This document shows positions 1-14,600 of a stretch of DNA of 64,000 bases, piece after piece. The DNA lies in assembly GCA_942159475.1 (NCBI GenBank), contig OW804094.1, positions 46,000,966 through 46,064,965 of the forward strand. The letters run 5' to 3'. A program made the position numbers and the translations under genes. The first letter of the stretch is position 1, and each line of letters begins with the position of its first letter. The notes below the pieces were generated by a model that was not told the DNA's origin, did not search any database, and saw nothing but the letters and a program-made list of their open reading frames with translations. This DNA is from Sthenelais limicola (taxonomy: Eukaryota > Annelida > Polychaeta > Phyllodocida > Sigalionidae).

Positions 1-600
1 GATCTAATTTAGCATTTTCTTCATTTAGGGGCCATCCTTAAATTACGTCACAATATATTTTGCCATTTTTACACCCTGTATGTGATGTATAAAAATAGGG
101 TACAAAATACAGTTCAACAATACAAGAATATTTTGTAAAGACTAAGCAAATTGAAATACAGAATTTAGGCCTATTAAATCTGTCAATTGCACACTATATT
201 CTGAATGTCCTGAGTAACCCATTAAATCAGTCCTGATAATGCATAATTCTTCTTTTAGTTCTTTATGAGTTCTCATCTAATTAAATTTGTGTGACGCCAC
301 ATAGCTTTGTATGAAAGTGGCTATTTTTTTTTAGGAAAACATGTATGAAGTGAATATGAAACACATTATAAACGATTGTAATATCCCTTTACTTAGTCTC
401 TAAGAAGTCATTAAAAAAGTCATTAAAAATCATGTAAATAAGTCATTAAATTCAATGTGCCCTGGGCCGCGGGAACCATGAATTCCAGTCGTGCTCTAAC
501 GGACCCCCTTTATTAAAACTAGCCCTATTAATAATAGATTAGTAGTTTTGAGCTTGGTCAAAGCAAAGCAATTCTCATCAAAAGCAATTTTGTTTTTCAG
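1..600 (+). other. Intron upstream of first visible PARPBP-like exon
   Basis: AT-rich sequence with no convincing exon. It ends in a pyrimidine-rich tract and a TTTTTCAG acceptor directly before the exon at 601. The 5' exons of the gene, corresponding to roughly the first 60-80 residues of vertebrate relatives, should lie left of the window. Confidence 0.7.
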
Positions 601-3600
601 AAAATCGGTGATTTCGACGTCGAAGCCAGTACTGTTATTGAAATGCACCGGTCCTTGATCGCCGATAAACTACAGAATTTACCTCACAATTGTGGAAACG
701 CGGTAGCCAGTCAAAGTGATGAATACACAGAGCTTCGAACAGCATATGACAGCTATCTTAAATATTGTAACATGGTGGATATCATAGATATTTATCGTAA
801 AATTCACGAAGAAATGTCCTGCAATGAAGAACTATCTCGGGACATACTTTCCTCAAATGTGATTGTTATTACCAAACCACTTGGAACCGTTGAAGTGAGT
901 TGTATTTTTTTGTTTTGCAACTTTGATATTATCCTTTCTTCGTGTTCTGTTTAGCTATCATCTAGTTGTATAATAATTATATATAATCGCATCCAGTTCT
1001 TTTCGGACTTCTAATGCTAAAATCGTAAGCAGTACTAGATGTAATTTTATTATATTTCTCCCCTTATTGAAGTCACGTTGAATATCGAAGCTCTTTTCCT
1101 TGTTTAAATAGTGTTAGTTTTAACTTAAATTACAACATTAATTGAGTAAAGTAGTTTTTCTGAATGCTAGGGTTCTTCTTCTCGTCGTCCCCAATCCCTC
1201 TTAAGTAATATAAATATTTGATTGAAACACAGAACACCCTGATGAAGTTCTTAGCCGAGAGACGCAGCCAGGTACAAACTACAAAGATATGCATGCCTCT
1301 TGTTGGCGTGACAGAGACAGAGAAGGTGTCAGTTGAATGTGAGGATTCTACCCTTGGCGAAGCTTTGGAGATGTGCGAGGAGATGAAGCAATCAGCTGCT
1401 TCTGTCACCGAGGTAAGGGATTTCCCCTTTGTTGTCCTCCTATCCATAAGACGAATAGTTGTAACTAGCGTCTGCAATTTTACTCCCTTCCTTTATTCAC
1501 GACTGCTTACAGATGCAGTCTTTCCCATATTTTACTTATGAGTTCATCTATCTCTGCGTTTTGTGTCTGCCCAGTTCATGAAAAAAAAATTACAAAGCCT
1601 TTATATTACAACAAGGAAATGTCAAGACTGGGGACTTTGGAAACTGAGTATGATTTGTGAAAGCCCTTTCATTCCATCCATCTACCTACTTTTCGTTTCT
1701 CTGGTAATAGCAGGTGGTTATGTGATCCATCCACATCCATTACCATCGATTCCTCTGGCCTCATGAATTGTCTATTGATAATATAAGTACAGGGGCATAG
1801 GTCTGTATATATAATGTATGCAGAAGTTTTCTGTATAATTAACTCCATTGCATAATATACCACCTATTTTAAACGTATGGGTCGACCGATGAACCTGTTT
1901 CTAACTAAGACTACTATATAAGGTTTGCTAGAATAATCCACCCGAACGTTCCACCATGTCTCACTTGGTAACTAAATAAATCCGTCTGGCGCCAGAATCG
2001 ACCTGATCATAACACGTTAATAACTTTTTAGAATCAAAGTTTTGAATATTTATGGGTACAAATATTGAATAAAAATGTTTGATTTGGAACATCCCGTTTT
2101 CATGGGCGTAACACCAACACTTTCCGGACACCTTGGTTTGATAAGTGGTGAATTAATCCGGAGTAAGGTTCTTAAGGTTTCATGTTATGTAAAGTTACAA
2201 TGCGTACATGAGCTGTTGTCTTGCAGATGCATGTTAAAGGCGTAATACTGGCATATATCCACCTCCTAGTAAACTCTCGTTCAGAGCTGGGTTTGGCGCG
2301 TTCCCTCAACGTTCCAGACCGGAAACTTGACCACAACGCCTTCACTGCCTTGAAAAGAGAAGCTCAAGGCAAAGGGCTGTCTATGTATCAGGTAAGATAA
2401 CTGTATAATATTATATATATATACATTATAAATAACTCAGTTTGTTATGGCTTGAAAGGACTCGACCGAGTTCCCGCAATATTAGTAGAAACAGACTGAA
2501 ACCTTAACAAAATTCCATGACATACTATTTACCACAACAATTTTCCCGCATTTGTTTTCAAATCAAGGGGATTCAAACCGACATTTAAAAAGCTTCTTTT
2601 CTCAAGTTTGAGAGATTTCGAAGTCCGGCGTTTTTCAAATTTCCTGAAGTTTGACTCTGATATAACCTTCGGCGTCTTGTCTCGGAAATAACCCAGACTA
2701 AGATAAGCGATTCTATCTTCTGGAAAAAATAATGGATGATTGTTTAAGATCATTCAAGATGGAATTACAAGGATCGTATTGACAGTTTTGTGAATAATTG
2801 TCAACTAAGCACTGAGGTTTTACCCAAACTAAAAGGACACCGACCGGAAGAGATTAGAAATGCTTACCCAACTTTACCTGTTTTATTTAATCAGTCTTAG
2901 GTCGTTGGGAATAAATGGAAGATAACTGAGGTCCTCGGAAAGGTTCCTCTTTTTGACCCTTAAAAGATTTTATATTTGATATAAAACAGTCAAATGTGAT
3001 TATTCGTTCTTCATCCCAATCTATAAAAAAAAAAAAAAAAAAAACACCCCACAAGGTTGAGGGGTCAGACTATAATCCTGATGTGAATATTTGCGTTGTA
3101 GCTTGATATGACACGGCCAAATATCGTCTGGTATTATTTCTGCCGGACAGGACCATAGTTTTGCATATATATCAGGTACTATTTGTATCCCGGATCACAG
3201 TCCATGGTTAAAGTACACATGGAATACACTACAAAATCTTCTTTTTAATTTTGATTTTGCTTATGCCTTTAGCTCGTTCAATGTATTACAAATTAATCAT
3301 TGTGTACAAACCTCCCGTTCATCTTACTGGTAAATATATTTTAAATGAATAACTGAAATTATTTATCATAAAAGTAATTGGCAAATCAAATACTTTAACA
3401 TTGTTTTGTAGACTGCCACCTCATATATAATGCGACTGAGGATCGGAGGTAGTGCCTATGTTCGACCAGACAATTGTCCGTTAGGTCCCCATGTGAAGGG
3501 ATTCAGCGAGTTCATTGACTTGATGCACAAAGTCCAGACTGTTTTAGAGGAAGAAGTCAGCCCTGCGTAAGTATCATAGACAATTTATTGTATTGGTATT

Positions 3601-6239
3601 TAGCTATTGAAGTTTCAAATACCCTTGAAACTAAAAGTGTTGTTAAAAAGCCAAAAATTGGAAATCCTCCAATATAATTGGTAATATATGCCAAAAGCAA
3701 CACCCAAGGAAAGTATATGATTAGTGTCTTTAGCTGTCTTTCTTTGTGTAAGGTATGTCTAAAATAAAGACCAAAATTTCATTAACATTTATCGGCCTGG
3801 CATTGCATTATGTCTTTTGAATATTATCCAAAATTGGTACTAGTTTATAAATACGTTGACTACAGTGCTATCTAGTTTAACTCACCTCCCCTTTTTAGCC
3901 GTAGCTAAGACCATGTTAACTGACAGACTCACACAAGTCAGAATATTTATGTAATATAATTGTTTCTGCTCTTAGATGAATTTGGCATTTGATTATGTGC
4001 GTGAGGATTACGCACTTTGTCAAAATTTGGCAATCTCAAAGCCAAGTTTTAATCATGCTCAAGCCGATCAAGTGATTGAAATTTGTTCATGCTTCATTAT
4101 TTTTGTAGAAAAGCTGTTAAACGCGTGATTAACATAATCAAGACCACAATCAAGAGACACAAAGACAATGTGCTGCGGCCTGACAGTGTGGAAAACGCAG
4201 GCACACAACTGCAGGATCATGCTGTGCTCATTGAGGCTTCCCTGGGTTCTACCAACGTCAACAGCCCAAATAGGGTATGTATATGTGGTTATATATATAA
4301 ATAGTAACATAAATCCACCATAACTGTAGTCTCCAGGCTTCCAGTCGTTAGAGGTCTATTTTCTTATGTATGTATGCTGTTACCCACGTTTCTTAAATGA
4401 GCATTAATACAATTATATTTTAGATTCATCTAAAAAAAAACTTACTTTTTCATATAATATTATTTTTATCTTTGTTAGTTGTATTAATACTTGTGATTCA
4501 GAGCCTCATTTATTACAAATTAAAAACAGTTTTCAACAGTATAAATATGTTCGGGTTCATGTGAAATACCATGAGCTATTAGTGTTGATATAATTATGGT
4601 ATGCTTAGTTAAATCACGACTCTGAAAGGAATATGTTAATTGTTCTATCACTCATTTATTTTAATGAATTGATTAAATCAATATCTTTATTATTTTTGTT
4701 AAAAAAACCCAGCTCCGTCCGGCATCTGTGAAAACCAACATGATAGGAACAAGATTTTATTCTGAGAATGTTATCTGTTTAGTTTGGATTTAGCTATTTT
4801 ATCACCAGAAATAACAATAGTGATGTTTAAAAGAAGAAATATTTTTTTATCCACAGCCAGCGAACATGGGCGGGTCCGTGCTGGGTCGTGACGCTCTGCG
4901 AGTGATGCGCCACCTACTGGATACCCACGCAGGTACACCTGTCATGTCCCACAGTGTGGAAATACTGGGCGACACTATTTCTAGTCAGAAGACACCTCTA
5001 CGGTTTCAAAGCCTCCTCTCCAAGTTCAGGTAAAACGAGTTTTGTTGTAGTTCTTCTTAATGTACATTTGTACATGTGGTGATCATAATTCATAAGGATT
5101 CTTTGAAACTACTAAGACTTAACCTTATGACTTCCTTTTAATTGGAGAATATTAATGCCGAAAATTTCTCGTATTAGATGCCTCAATGAAAATGCTTGAA
5201 ATAATAAGGTAGAATCAATATTTTCATGTATTTTATTTCTTTTTTATCAGGTCCCCCATGGAAGTTAGCCCTGATGGTAAAATTGAGAAATCACTGACTG
5301 AAAGAATGATTGAGAAAATGGGCAAGAAACCAAAGGTAAATATTAGTAATATGTATATCACTGTCATGGTAATTTGGGAATGGAGTTGGTAATTTGATAA
5401 ACTTTGAACTCATTTGAAAGACTTTTCTTTAGCTCCTGTGAACTTTTGACGTATGTTGCTAATCGTTTCTTGATTATTCTCGCCAGTCGGGACCAATTTT
5501 GTGGGGATTTTTTTATAAATATATTGTTTTTGTCGCAACAGGTAGCCGCTGTGCCCCGTTATCAAGCCTGTTATGACTGGGCCCAACCTCTGCATAATGT
5601 AGGCCTCGAAAATAGACAAATCTCTGACTATGTACCAAGGTAAAATCCAGCAATTATATATATAACATCTTTATTCCAATACATTTCATACATATGACGG
5701 TGTTACAATTGCATACATAATTTATTGCATCGAACACAACACATTGGGATGGATTAAATATTAAGGAGATTAAAATAATATGCATGTGGTTTTACTGATA
5801 ACCTTACCTAAATCATTTTTTCATTTCACGACATTAGATTGTTAAAATTTGCATCATTTCTTATCATTATAACTTACTTTTTTTTAACCACAGCAATATA
5901 TTTATTTTATGCAGCAAAACTCTAGTTTGTCCTGCGGAAAGCAAGATGTCTCAACCAAGACGCATCCTAGAATCAGTTTTAGACCAGGAGAACGTAACTG
6001 TCGCTGTTGTGCCCGAGACTCGAGATGCAGTCTCTAGCTCCAAATTCTCCCAAGGCGAAAACCTCCAAGACAATTCCAAATCAAAGAGCTCCAAACGTCC
6101 TGCTGGCCAGGAAAATTCCCTCTCGGCTCCTCCTCAGAAGAAATCAAAGCCAGCGCCAAAAGCAGCCAAGCAAAACAAGAAGAAAAACATGCCTTTGCAA
6201 AAGGGACAGAAACAGTTAACTTCATTTTTCAGGATGTAA
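601..6239 (+). CDS. PARPBP: PCNA-interacting partner (PARI/PARPBP)-like, 3' nine exons
   Basis: Nine exons join in frame with GT-AG borders: 601-894, 1233-1412, 2227-2391, 3412-3566, 4109-4274, 4857-5029, 5251-5335, 5542-5639 and 5915-6239, about 547 codons. Vertebrate PARI is about 580 residues, so only the N-terminus is missing, beyond the left edge. The family is nuclear; it is recruited to PCNA at replication forks and restrains RAD51-dependent recombination. Seen here: a family-like stretch in exon 3 (LLVNS, then NVPDRKLDHNAF), a Lys-rich nuclear-localisation-like tail, and a C-terminal PIP box QKQLTSFF (bases 6207-6230) four codons before the stop. The PIP position matches the family. 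The UvrD-like fold is known for the family, but I see no Walker motif. The two exon-9 acceptors (AG at 5892-5893 and 5913-5914) were resolved by reading frame. Assignment is from remembered similarity. Confidence 0.88.
6207..6230 (+). other. C-terminal PCNA-binding PIP box
   Basis: Codes for QKQLTSFF, a full match to Q-x-x-[LIM]-x-x-[FY]-[FY]. It is followed only by R, M and stop. Known role: docks into the PCNA interdomain pocket. The extreme C-terminal place is as in vertebrate PARI. Confidence 0.9.
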
Positions 6240-7013
6240 TTATGGGGATGCGTGGAGTAATTTATTTAGTGGTCTTTCGAGATCCGGCAGCAATTTTATC
6301 AAAATGCAAACCTATTGGTTATTGGATTTTACCAACCTGAATGCATTTTTATGTAATCCATTTGATTGTTTTCTTGAGGAAAATGAGGCAGCAAATTGTA
6401 ATTATTAATAGTATTAATGTAAATTATCTCCGTTGAGTTGTAATATAAAATTTGATGGCATGTTTGGGTGAAATCTGTAATGCTATGTACATAAAATCCC
6501 TATATTTGTTGTAATTATGGTTCGCCATGTAAATAGATATCTGTGTGTGCATTATTTACCATCTTAGAGACGATCACTTTTTACGTTTTACTATATACTC
6601 AATTTTACCCTTGTTCAATAATTATAAAACTTATTTAACCGTTTTACAAGCCGAATGTAAAAATAAAAAAAAATACACTTTACTTTCTCTTCGGTTTTAT
6701 CATCCTGAAAATCGACTTAATTTTATTAGCATTTATTTAGGAACATTGATAGATTATACCCCCACAAGGGTGTAACAATATTCGTAGTATTTGCTCTGCT
6801 AATTTTACCATTTAGGTTAAATGAATGCATTAGTCTAAGTGCGTCAGGAGATTTTAATCTTGCAAGAATAATATTGATAACTAAAGGGGTGAATAGTTAC
6901 TATAGTTGAGCAGAACAGTATGGCATTTCCTGATGTGTAGGGACTCGAGGTACGTCTATCCCCTTTCGTAGATGTATGTTGCCAACGCATGCCAGTTCCC
7001 TAGATTATCCTTT

Positions 7014-7019
7014 AATAAA
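7014..7019 (+). terminator. Candidate poly(A) signal of PARPBP-like gene
   Basis: AATAAA followed within 10-30 bp by a GT-rich stretch, giving a 3' UTR of roughly 0.8 kb. An alternative AATAAA lies in an A-rich run at 6662-6667. Both are inferred from sequence only. Confidence 0.45.
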
Positions 7020-7110
7020 TGTTGGGAGCGGTGATATTTGTCGTCTGGCGTTCTCACTTGCGAGGTGAAAATTAACATTCAGACGGAATAACATGCAACT
7101 GCTTTGCGCC

Positions 7111-7116
7111 TTTATT
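7111..7116 (-). terminator. Candidate poly(A) signal of SLC2A12-like gene
   Basis: AATAAA on the minus strand, about 1.5 kb after the stop codon at 8630-8632. I found no nearer canonical hexamer on this strand by eye. If used, this transcript ends within about 100 bp of the end of the convergent PARPBP-like transcript. Confidence 0.4.
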
Positions 7117-8629
7117 CAACAAATGCGATACAACAACGCGACATAGAATTAAACAACCCATACATCATGAATCTCAATGTAATGATATTTATATATCTCT
7201 CTTTGGCCAATAAAATAACATGCAATTACAAGTAATGACGATATAATACACGAAGATTCGAATTGCTTACGAGATACATTGCTTGAATAAGTGACCTTGA
7301 CTTGGCTGATTGTATGAGAAATGGTAGATTACAATGTAAATGTCTCGACTAACTAATCGTACCAGATACCAACTACATTATTACTGTGTTAGCGTCTCCC
7401 TCACTGTTTCCCTATCCGGGTCCGGGTTACACACTCGCTAAAAAAATTTCTAGGTATTGAAATCCACACAGATGCGTTAGGATTTTTTTAAAGAAACCAT
7501 ATTTGTAATTAACCATGCAATATATTGCATTTCAATGCTAATAACAATGGCAAGTACCACAAACTCTTCTATGTATGGTTTGACAAGCTTCAGTTCACTT
7601 ATGAACTCAATTTATATCACATGCGCGGGAAAAAATAGATAAGTCTCTTCTTCGACGATCGGAAATGAGCAATTGAAACTATTACACAAGCTATGCCTAA
7701 AATTAAAATGTATATGAATATTATTTATATGATTTAATATATATGAATTAAATTGATGATTTTAGACATTGGGTAGTAATGGTCTTATGATAAATACATA
7801 AATTAGTTATCAGAATTACAATTGATCCTCACCCCAAAAGAAAATACACATAACATAATAGATGAAATTTAAATAAATAAATAAATAACTCATACAGTAT
7901 AATAGTAAAAGAATTTGTAAGTTTTTAGAAGTAGTATTATAGTTGATTCTGGGTAAAAACTGAACCTAACTTAATCCACTAATCATATCAGCTGCTTGAG
8001 ACCAATGGCTTAAGCACTAAGACCAACATATATATATATGAACCTCAATGGGACGCAGAATGAAACAATATGTATTACTGCAATATTATGTCATGGTAAC
8101 ATTAAAACGATGGCACAATGGTAGATGAAGAGGTCAAAATAACTTGTAAGTAATAAATAAAATAGACAATAATCACATGAAGATACTTCATGAAACTGCA
8201 AATAATATACGGGATTTACAATGGCAAGTAAAAAGGAACAGTGTTAGACACCACGGGAAAGATTAAAGTTTCAACGTACTTTGCGATTATTTGCCACAGT
8301 AATATTCTACGCACATTTTACCCTTGTTTTATCTGTATGTGGTTATGGGGAAACTCACCCATTTTAAAAGAAACCAGCGAATGTAACAATTTTGTAATAA
8401 AGTTTTATATTCATACCCATTTGAATAAACCGTGCCCCACGTTTCATATGAGAGTATACCGGAATTAATGTAGTTTTGAGCTCTTTTTTGACAGATGAAA
8501 CAATCGCCAGCTACTAAATCGGCCATAGGTGTGTGGAGAAGATGAATAAAATGTTTGGCTAAGGGACCGACAAAGCATCTATGAAATAATGATAGTGATA
8601 AATATTGCCTTCGGACTGTGAAAGACGAA

Positions 8630-11600
8630 TCAGACATCTCTTTCTTCCACTAAGCTGTAACGATTGAAGTCATTGATAGCGTAACGCTGGATATGTCGAG
8701 ATCTGGACTGGCCCTTGCACGGATTACAGCAGTCCATCCCGCGTGATCTGATCCTTGAAAAGAGTGAATACAGTTGATACAATATTTAGCAAACACCATG
8801 TATTAAAACTGATCCTACCATCTTAGATAGGATTAAGCATTTTTCCCTAATACCATCCAAATCAAATTACCCATGAAGTTTTGCATTCTTCCACCAGCAT
8901 GTCTATATATATGTATTTGTAAAATAGTTTCTATTCCTTACACATAATGACATTGTATATACATTCCTATGTTCGGACGATCACTATTTAATTTAATAAA
9001 TATTGTACACGGTTATCATGGGAATAAATTCATCTGGTATTTGATGAATAATAAATAAGGCTTACAAAATATATTGTGAACAAACGTACGTACGTATACA
9101 TACATTGTGTAACATACTTAAGAACTGCCTCGACCATCCTTTTGACTCTTAATTTCCCCTAGCACGACCCAGGAAATTTGGAACAGATATTTTCGGAAAA
9201 GATTTCCAAAGCCGTCACCATCCTAGCACCCCTGTTACAGTCGTATCCACAATACATACCCTTCATTTAAATCCACTGAAATCTCTTCTAACGAGCGGCC
9301 CTTGGTCTCTGGTACCATAAATTGTATGAATATTATTGCTAGAACACAGATACCAGCATACATGAAGAATGTTCCTGGCAGCGTAAGTGAATCTGAAATG
9401 TACAATATTTTATGGGCTGATTTGAGATGTAATTAAAAGTCTTGACCATGCATTATTTACGGACCAGAATGGGTTTGTTTATAATCTAATAACCTATAGT
9501 AGTAGTAGTAGGGGATAGAGCAATGGTAAAAAATGTTTTAAAAAATCGAAGAGGGCAAGAAACTAGTATAAGTAGACAAGAGGCAACTAGAGATTTTCTC
9601 ATAAGAATACACTATCATAAGTAAAAACCATGTGCACACTTACTCATCAAGTTAAGGAAAGTCAAGGATATGACCAGGTTGGCGCCCCAGTTTCCAATAG
9701 TAGCTATAGATATTGCTCTTCCTCTGATATGCGATGGGAAAATCTCACTAAGTACAAGCCATGTCACTGGTCCAAAGCCAACTGCATATCCAGCGATATA
9801 TATGACCAGGGCAAAAAACGATATCCATTTGATATGAGCATCAACTTTCTTGGATAAAATCTCTTTGGTTGCGTTAGATGATGGCATGCGGAATGGATAC
9901 GTCAAGCCATGTTCTCTCCTATGTCGAGAATGGGGGAATAGCATTTGTGGTGGGATGAAGGAAATATTTGGTTCGTTATTGTTAAAAGTTAAGTCTGTCT
10001 CGTGGTTTTGGTACATGTCGGCGCCGAGGGGAGAGGTCTGGCAGTGACTCTTAGCCTCGCCAGGGTGGTTGATGAGGGCTGTGAGACCAAGGGTAGCCAC
10101 TCCGAACACCATCATCAGGGTTCCAACTAAGAGGAATTTTCGTCGACCGGCCCGGTCAACACAGAAGAGGGACACTATGGTGCAAACCACCTGGAATGAT
10201 CAATATAACATTGGATAAATCAGAAATGACCGCATTAATTCAACCTGGGAATCTATGAATTTATGATGCACATTTATAGGTAATACTGAACATGGTTTTA
10301 GTTATATATTAAATGTTAGACAATGTTATTAATGTTACATAATATATATAGCCTATCCCCTAAAGATAGCATTGGTACATAATCGAAAAGCCGATATAAT
10401 CTAGAATCAAAACATAATTTCAAATTATTTTCGTTTATATGAACTTCTTAGCAACTCAGCTTGGACTAGAATATACAAATATTAGAACAAATACAATACA
10501 AGTAAAGCCTACTTTCACGAATCCCAATCCCACTGTAGCAAATACGGCAGCGGCATCACTGTGGAAACCGACCTCAAGGAAAATGGTGGGGGCATAATAT
10601 AGCACATTTGGCTGCCCCGTTATCTGTCGGTTAACAATAAATACTGCATGTACATGTTTTAGATAAGAAAGAAGGATTTTCATTCTCTGACGGAATCAAC
10701 GTTTAGAAACTGCACTAGGTGACGCATCTACGATCTAGAAGTACTAGCATCAATTTGATGATATGTATAATGGTGTTGGGGAAAATGGATACCATATTTT
10801 TTTAATATATATTTTTTGGGTTGAACTCATTGATTAAACAAAATCATAAGGGTACACTTAATACGTATGTAGTCTGAATTTAGCTTTCTATTTTATGTAT
10901 CGCATGAAGCCCTGTTACATTATTTCTAATCAAGAACTTTCTGAGTAGTATTATATACTTCATCATCGTTATAGTACACATCCCTCTGATTTTGTACGGT
11001 AGAAATCGTCAGGCAAATATGTATGTGAAAATGCCGATATTTAAAACATTTACTTTACGGTCTCCACGAATTAAAATACTAAGCTGACTATTGGCATCAC
11101 GTGAAATTACAACAACTCCATGCTTACCTGTTGGAATACCACTAGCCCAATACCAATGATAAAACGTAATCTCATATTATCAATTGAGCGACATAGATCC
11201 AAAGCACTCCCAGGCTGTAAGACAAAAAGATGACATGCAAATTATTATGCTGTTTGGTAAGCAGGATAATAGCTGGTAGATATGAGAAATATCAAGTAAT
11301 TAAGGATCCAATGGGAAAAGTTACACAAGAATCATCTCAAGAAATATATTGTATCACAAGCTCTGCTTGAATTATTTAAGAAATAGTTTTGGATATAAAA
11401 GTATACCCCTTACCCTCTGATTATTATTTGTGACTCTGATAGAATGAAGTTCATCGTCGACATCCTCTGTCCCTCTAATCTTTATGAGAGTCTGTCTGGC
11501 CTAGATGAGCAACAATAGAAATTATGAAAAACGAAAAACACCAGGGCTTTTTCTATCTCGATAACACTTTCCGGCTTTCACGTGCAAGGTCCACTGTTTG

Positions 11601-14600
11601 TCAACTAAACGATTAATTGCATTACATTGGTAGACAATGTGTTGCCTGCATGCCTTACAAAATATAGTATTTAACGCGATCATGTCTTGAGGCCTTACGT
11701 ATTCTATTCAAGAATCAAATTTAGGGATGAAAATAGTGTTTCACTTTAACAATCAATTGTGAAATAAATAAATTCAGAGAAATATGTAGGGAATTCTTTC
11801 ATGAAAATGGGCATGTTACAAACTCAAAACGACGGAATATTACAATTCTCACCTCACCCCACAAGACACATGAACCAATCTTCTAAAAATTAGTCTTGTT
11901 CACAATTTATGGGATTGTCATTTCACCATAATTCAGGGGAATTCAAGATTTTGCAAAGGAGTTATCGAAGACTATAAGGCTAGGGATGCTGCAAACCTGT
12001 TCTTCACATCGGCGTATCATCAGAAAGCGAGGACTCTTAGGTAGGTATATCATGCCAACACCCTGTAGTATAGCGGGAACGATAGACAAGCCAAACATGT
12101 ATCTCCTGAAAAAGTAGGGATCATGCAAACATAGTTCCATGCGAGGATGAAGGATCATGTAGAACTTTCATTCTTGAAGTGCAGTAGATTTTTTCAGTGA
12201 ATATGGTATTTGGAATTTTACTATATAATTGTTTTGGAGTTCGGCTATCTACTTTGTGAAAGGAGTTTTCTATCTACCTCAACATTATAGTTTTGCTTCT
12301 TTATAAAATACTAGCAAAGTATCCGTCCTCCGGACGGTCCCCCTCTCTCCCTACACTTCCCTCTCTCCCTCTTTTCCCTTCCCTCTTCTTTGTCCCTCAT
12401 ACCTGTTTTTCTCTCCTAACCCCATCTCCGATTCCCCCCTCGATCTCCCTCCCCTCTTCCTCATGCTCCCCCTCCCCGCTTTCTCCCCCTCCCCTCTCTC
12501 GATCCCTTCCTCTACATCCTCTCCCTCCCCCTCTTCTTTCCCTCCCTCCTCTCCCTCTCCCCTCCCTCCCCTCTTTTTCACTCTCCCACTCCTCTGTATG
12601 TAGTCGGGTCCCCCTGGAAGTGACATAGTATCTCAGGGGCTTTCCCAGGCTATAAATAGAGTGTGTAGATCCCAATAGTTGGCCCAGGGATTCTCTTAAT
12701 ATAAGTCTTATATATAATTATATATGTAGTATATTCTTGAAATTGTAAAAGTTAACGAATTATATCACTTGGTGTCCTATCATTTCAAGCCATGCATTTA
12801 ACCAGGGAATCTAATTTAACACGTTCTTATGCAGGGAAAGCCATGCAATATCACGCGTTATCACCCAAAATATCCTGTCGATTTCCCTCCCTAAATGAGT
12901 AATACATGGTGGCTTTTCCTCAACTTATATAATACATCTTCTGCAGTGAATATTTGAAGGGTTAGACGAGAGATAAATACATATATTAGAAACAGAATAA
13001 CGGAAAGAAAGCTATTGTACAGAGTTTAATCTTATGCCTCCCTTTTTGAAAATTCCTCAACGTTTCCATTTACAAAGCAGCCGTATTTTACCCAATATGA
13101 GGAAGGCACCTATACCATATCGCTGCTTGATAAGTATTCTTACCATCCTTGAGCGTGGTTTATAAATGCAAAGTTGACCAAGTATGCTAGCAGAAACCCT
13201 AACGTGATCCCCAGTTCATTCAGTGACACCAACATTCCTCGTTTGGTCTGGAAAATTATATAGCAGATTAGTACGATCTATTTAACTGTCGAAACATTAC
13301 TAGTATGGAAACCATGGTAAAATTGAGTTTTTTTTTCAAGAATAACAACTGGAAGGTAATATTTTGGAGACTTTAAGTAACATTATCATGCAGATAACAA
13401 TATGCCATTACATAGGAAATGATGTTCAGTTGCATATGACTCACATAATTATGAAATATGAAATAGAATGACATCATTCACAAACTGAACAGGATGAATT
13501 GTTAAAAGTGATTTATTCATCTTTAGGTGGCTGGTATATATGATCCAGTGATCCAGGAGTGCATATGTGTGCCCTGGTGCAGTATTACGTAACCGCAGTG
13601 ACACGTAAATAATTTATAAGCCATGGTATAACTTTTACATACCGGCGGGGCTATTTCTGATATGTACACACATTCTGCTATTGCTGAAAGAGATACTGCA
13701 AAGCCAACGATCAACCGCCCGACAATCTGGAAAGAAATGAGTTATTTAATTAAGTTTCTACCAACAAAACGACTAGAGCATTTCATATATCGTAAAAGAT
13801 ATAGCACTATATTAATTAACAGTTGTAAATGGTACCTAATTGGTGCAGTTTAGATGTATACTAGAACCCTATTTTGAATTGTACTTGCCAGCACTGGGAA
13901 ACCAGGCGCGAATGTCAGTATTAATGCGCCTATTATAAACACTGCATCATTGGCTATAATTGTCACCCTCCGTCCACAGTAGTCCACAAGAAACCCTAGA
14001 ATACACATTCAATTGTTAAGATTATAGCTAGCAGTATGTGTAACTTATAAATGTTTCATGGGAGAAATTGCTGGAATAGTTGGACAACATTGTGTTATAC
14101 TTCCTTTCATGTTGTAATTTAGATGAAAATTAAAATATGTATATCACATAGACAACATCGAAAATTGAACACAAATAAACGAAAGGGCTTACCTCCAGCA
14201 AATGAAGCAAGAAGAGCCCCCAACAACATAGAACTGACCACGAGTTCCTGGTAAAAACACGAAAGTCCAAAATCTCTCGACAGAGGCAATAAAGCACCAG
14301 ATACAATTCCTGCAATATGAAGAGGATAGACAAATTTGTCAAATCGAGGATTAGTCACTACACGTAATAGATTAAGCAAAATAGGTGAACTATAGAGAGC
14401 TACTTAAAGACCGGGTATTTCTAGTGAAAATCATTGTATTAACGCAGTGAGAGAGAGAGAGAGTGTGTGTGTGTGTGTGGGGGGGTTATAGATTCAAGTG
14501 ATAAGAGGGAAATTTTTAGATAAATGTTATCCAAGACATTTATCAATAAACCGTGGTAAATGGAAGTGACCAGAGATTATTATTACTACCACTGTTGGTA

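Larger units (their letters stand above)
6240..8629. other. Convergent 3' UTR / intergenic stretch
   Basis: AT-rich sequence between two converging genes, probably mostly 3' UTR of both. It contains a short (AAAT)n run near 7871-7888. Small reading frames here have no recognisable similarity and are interpreted as chance. Confidence 0.6.

Noticed and set aside
9630..10047. Plus-strand frames opposite the long transporter exon
   Set aside because: They are antisense shadows of the SLC2A12-like exon 9644-10190.
12293..12675. Overlapping 90-110 codon frames rich in Ser/Pro or Gly/Glu/Arg
   Set aside because: They are translations of a C/T-rich tract in an intron; the same happens at 60516-60848.
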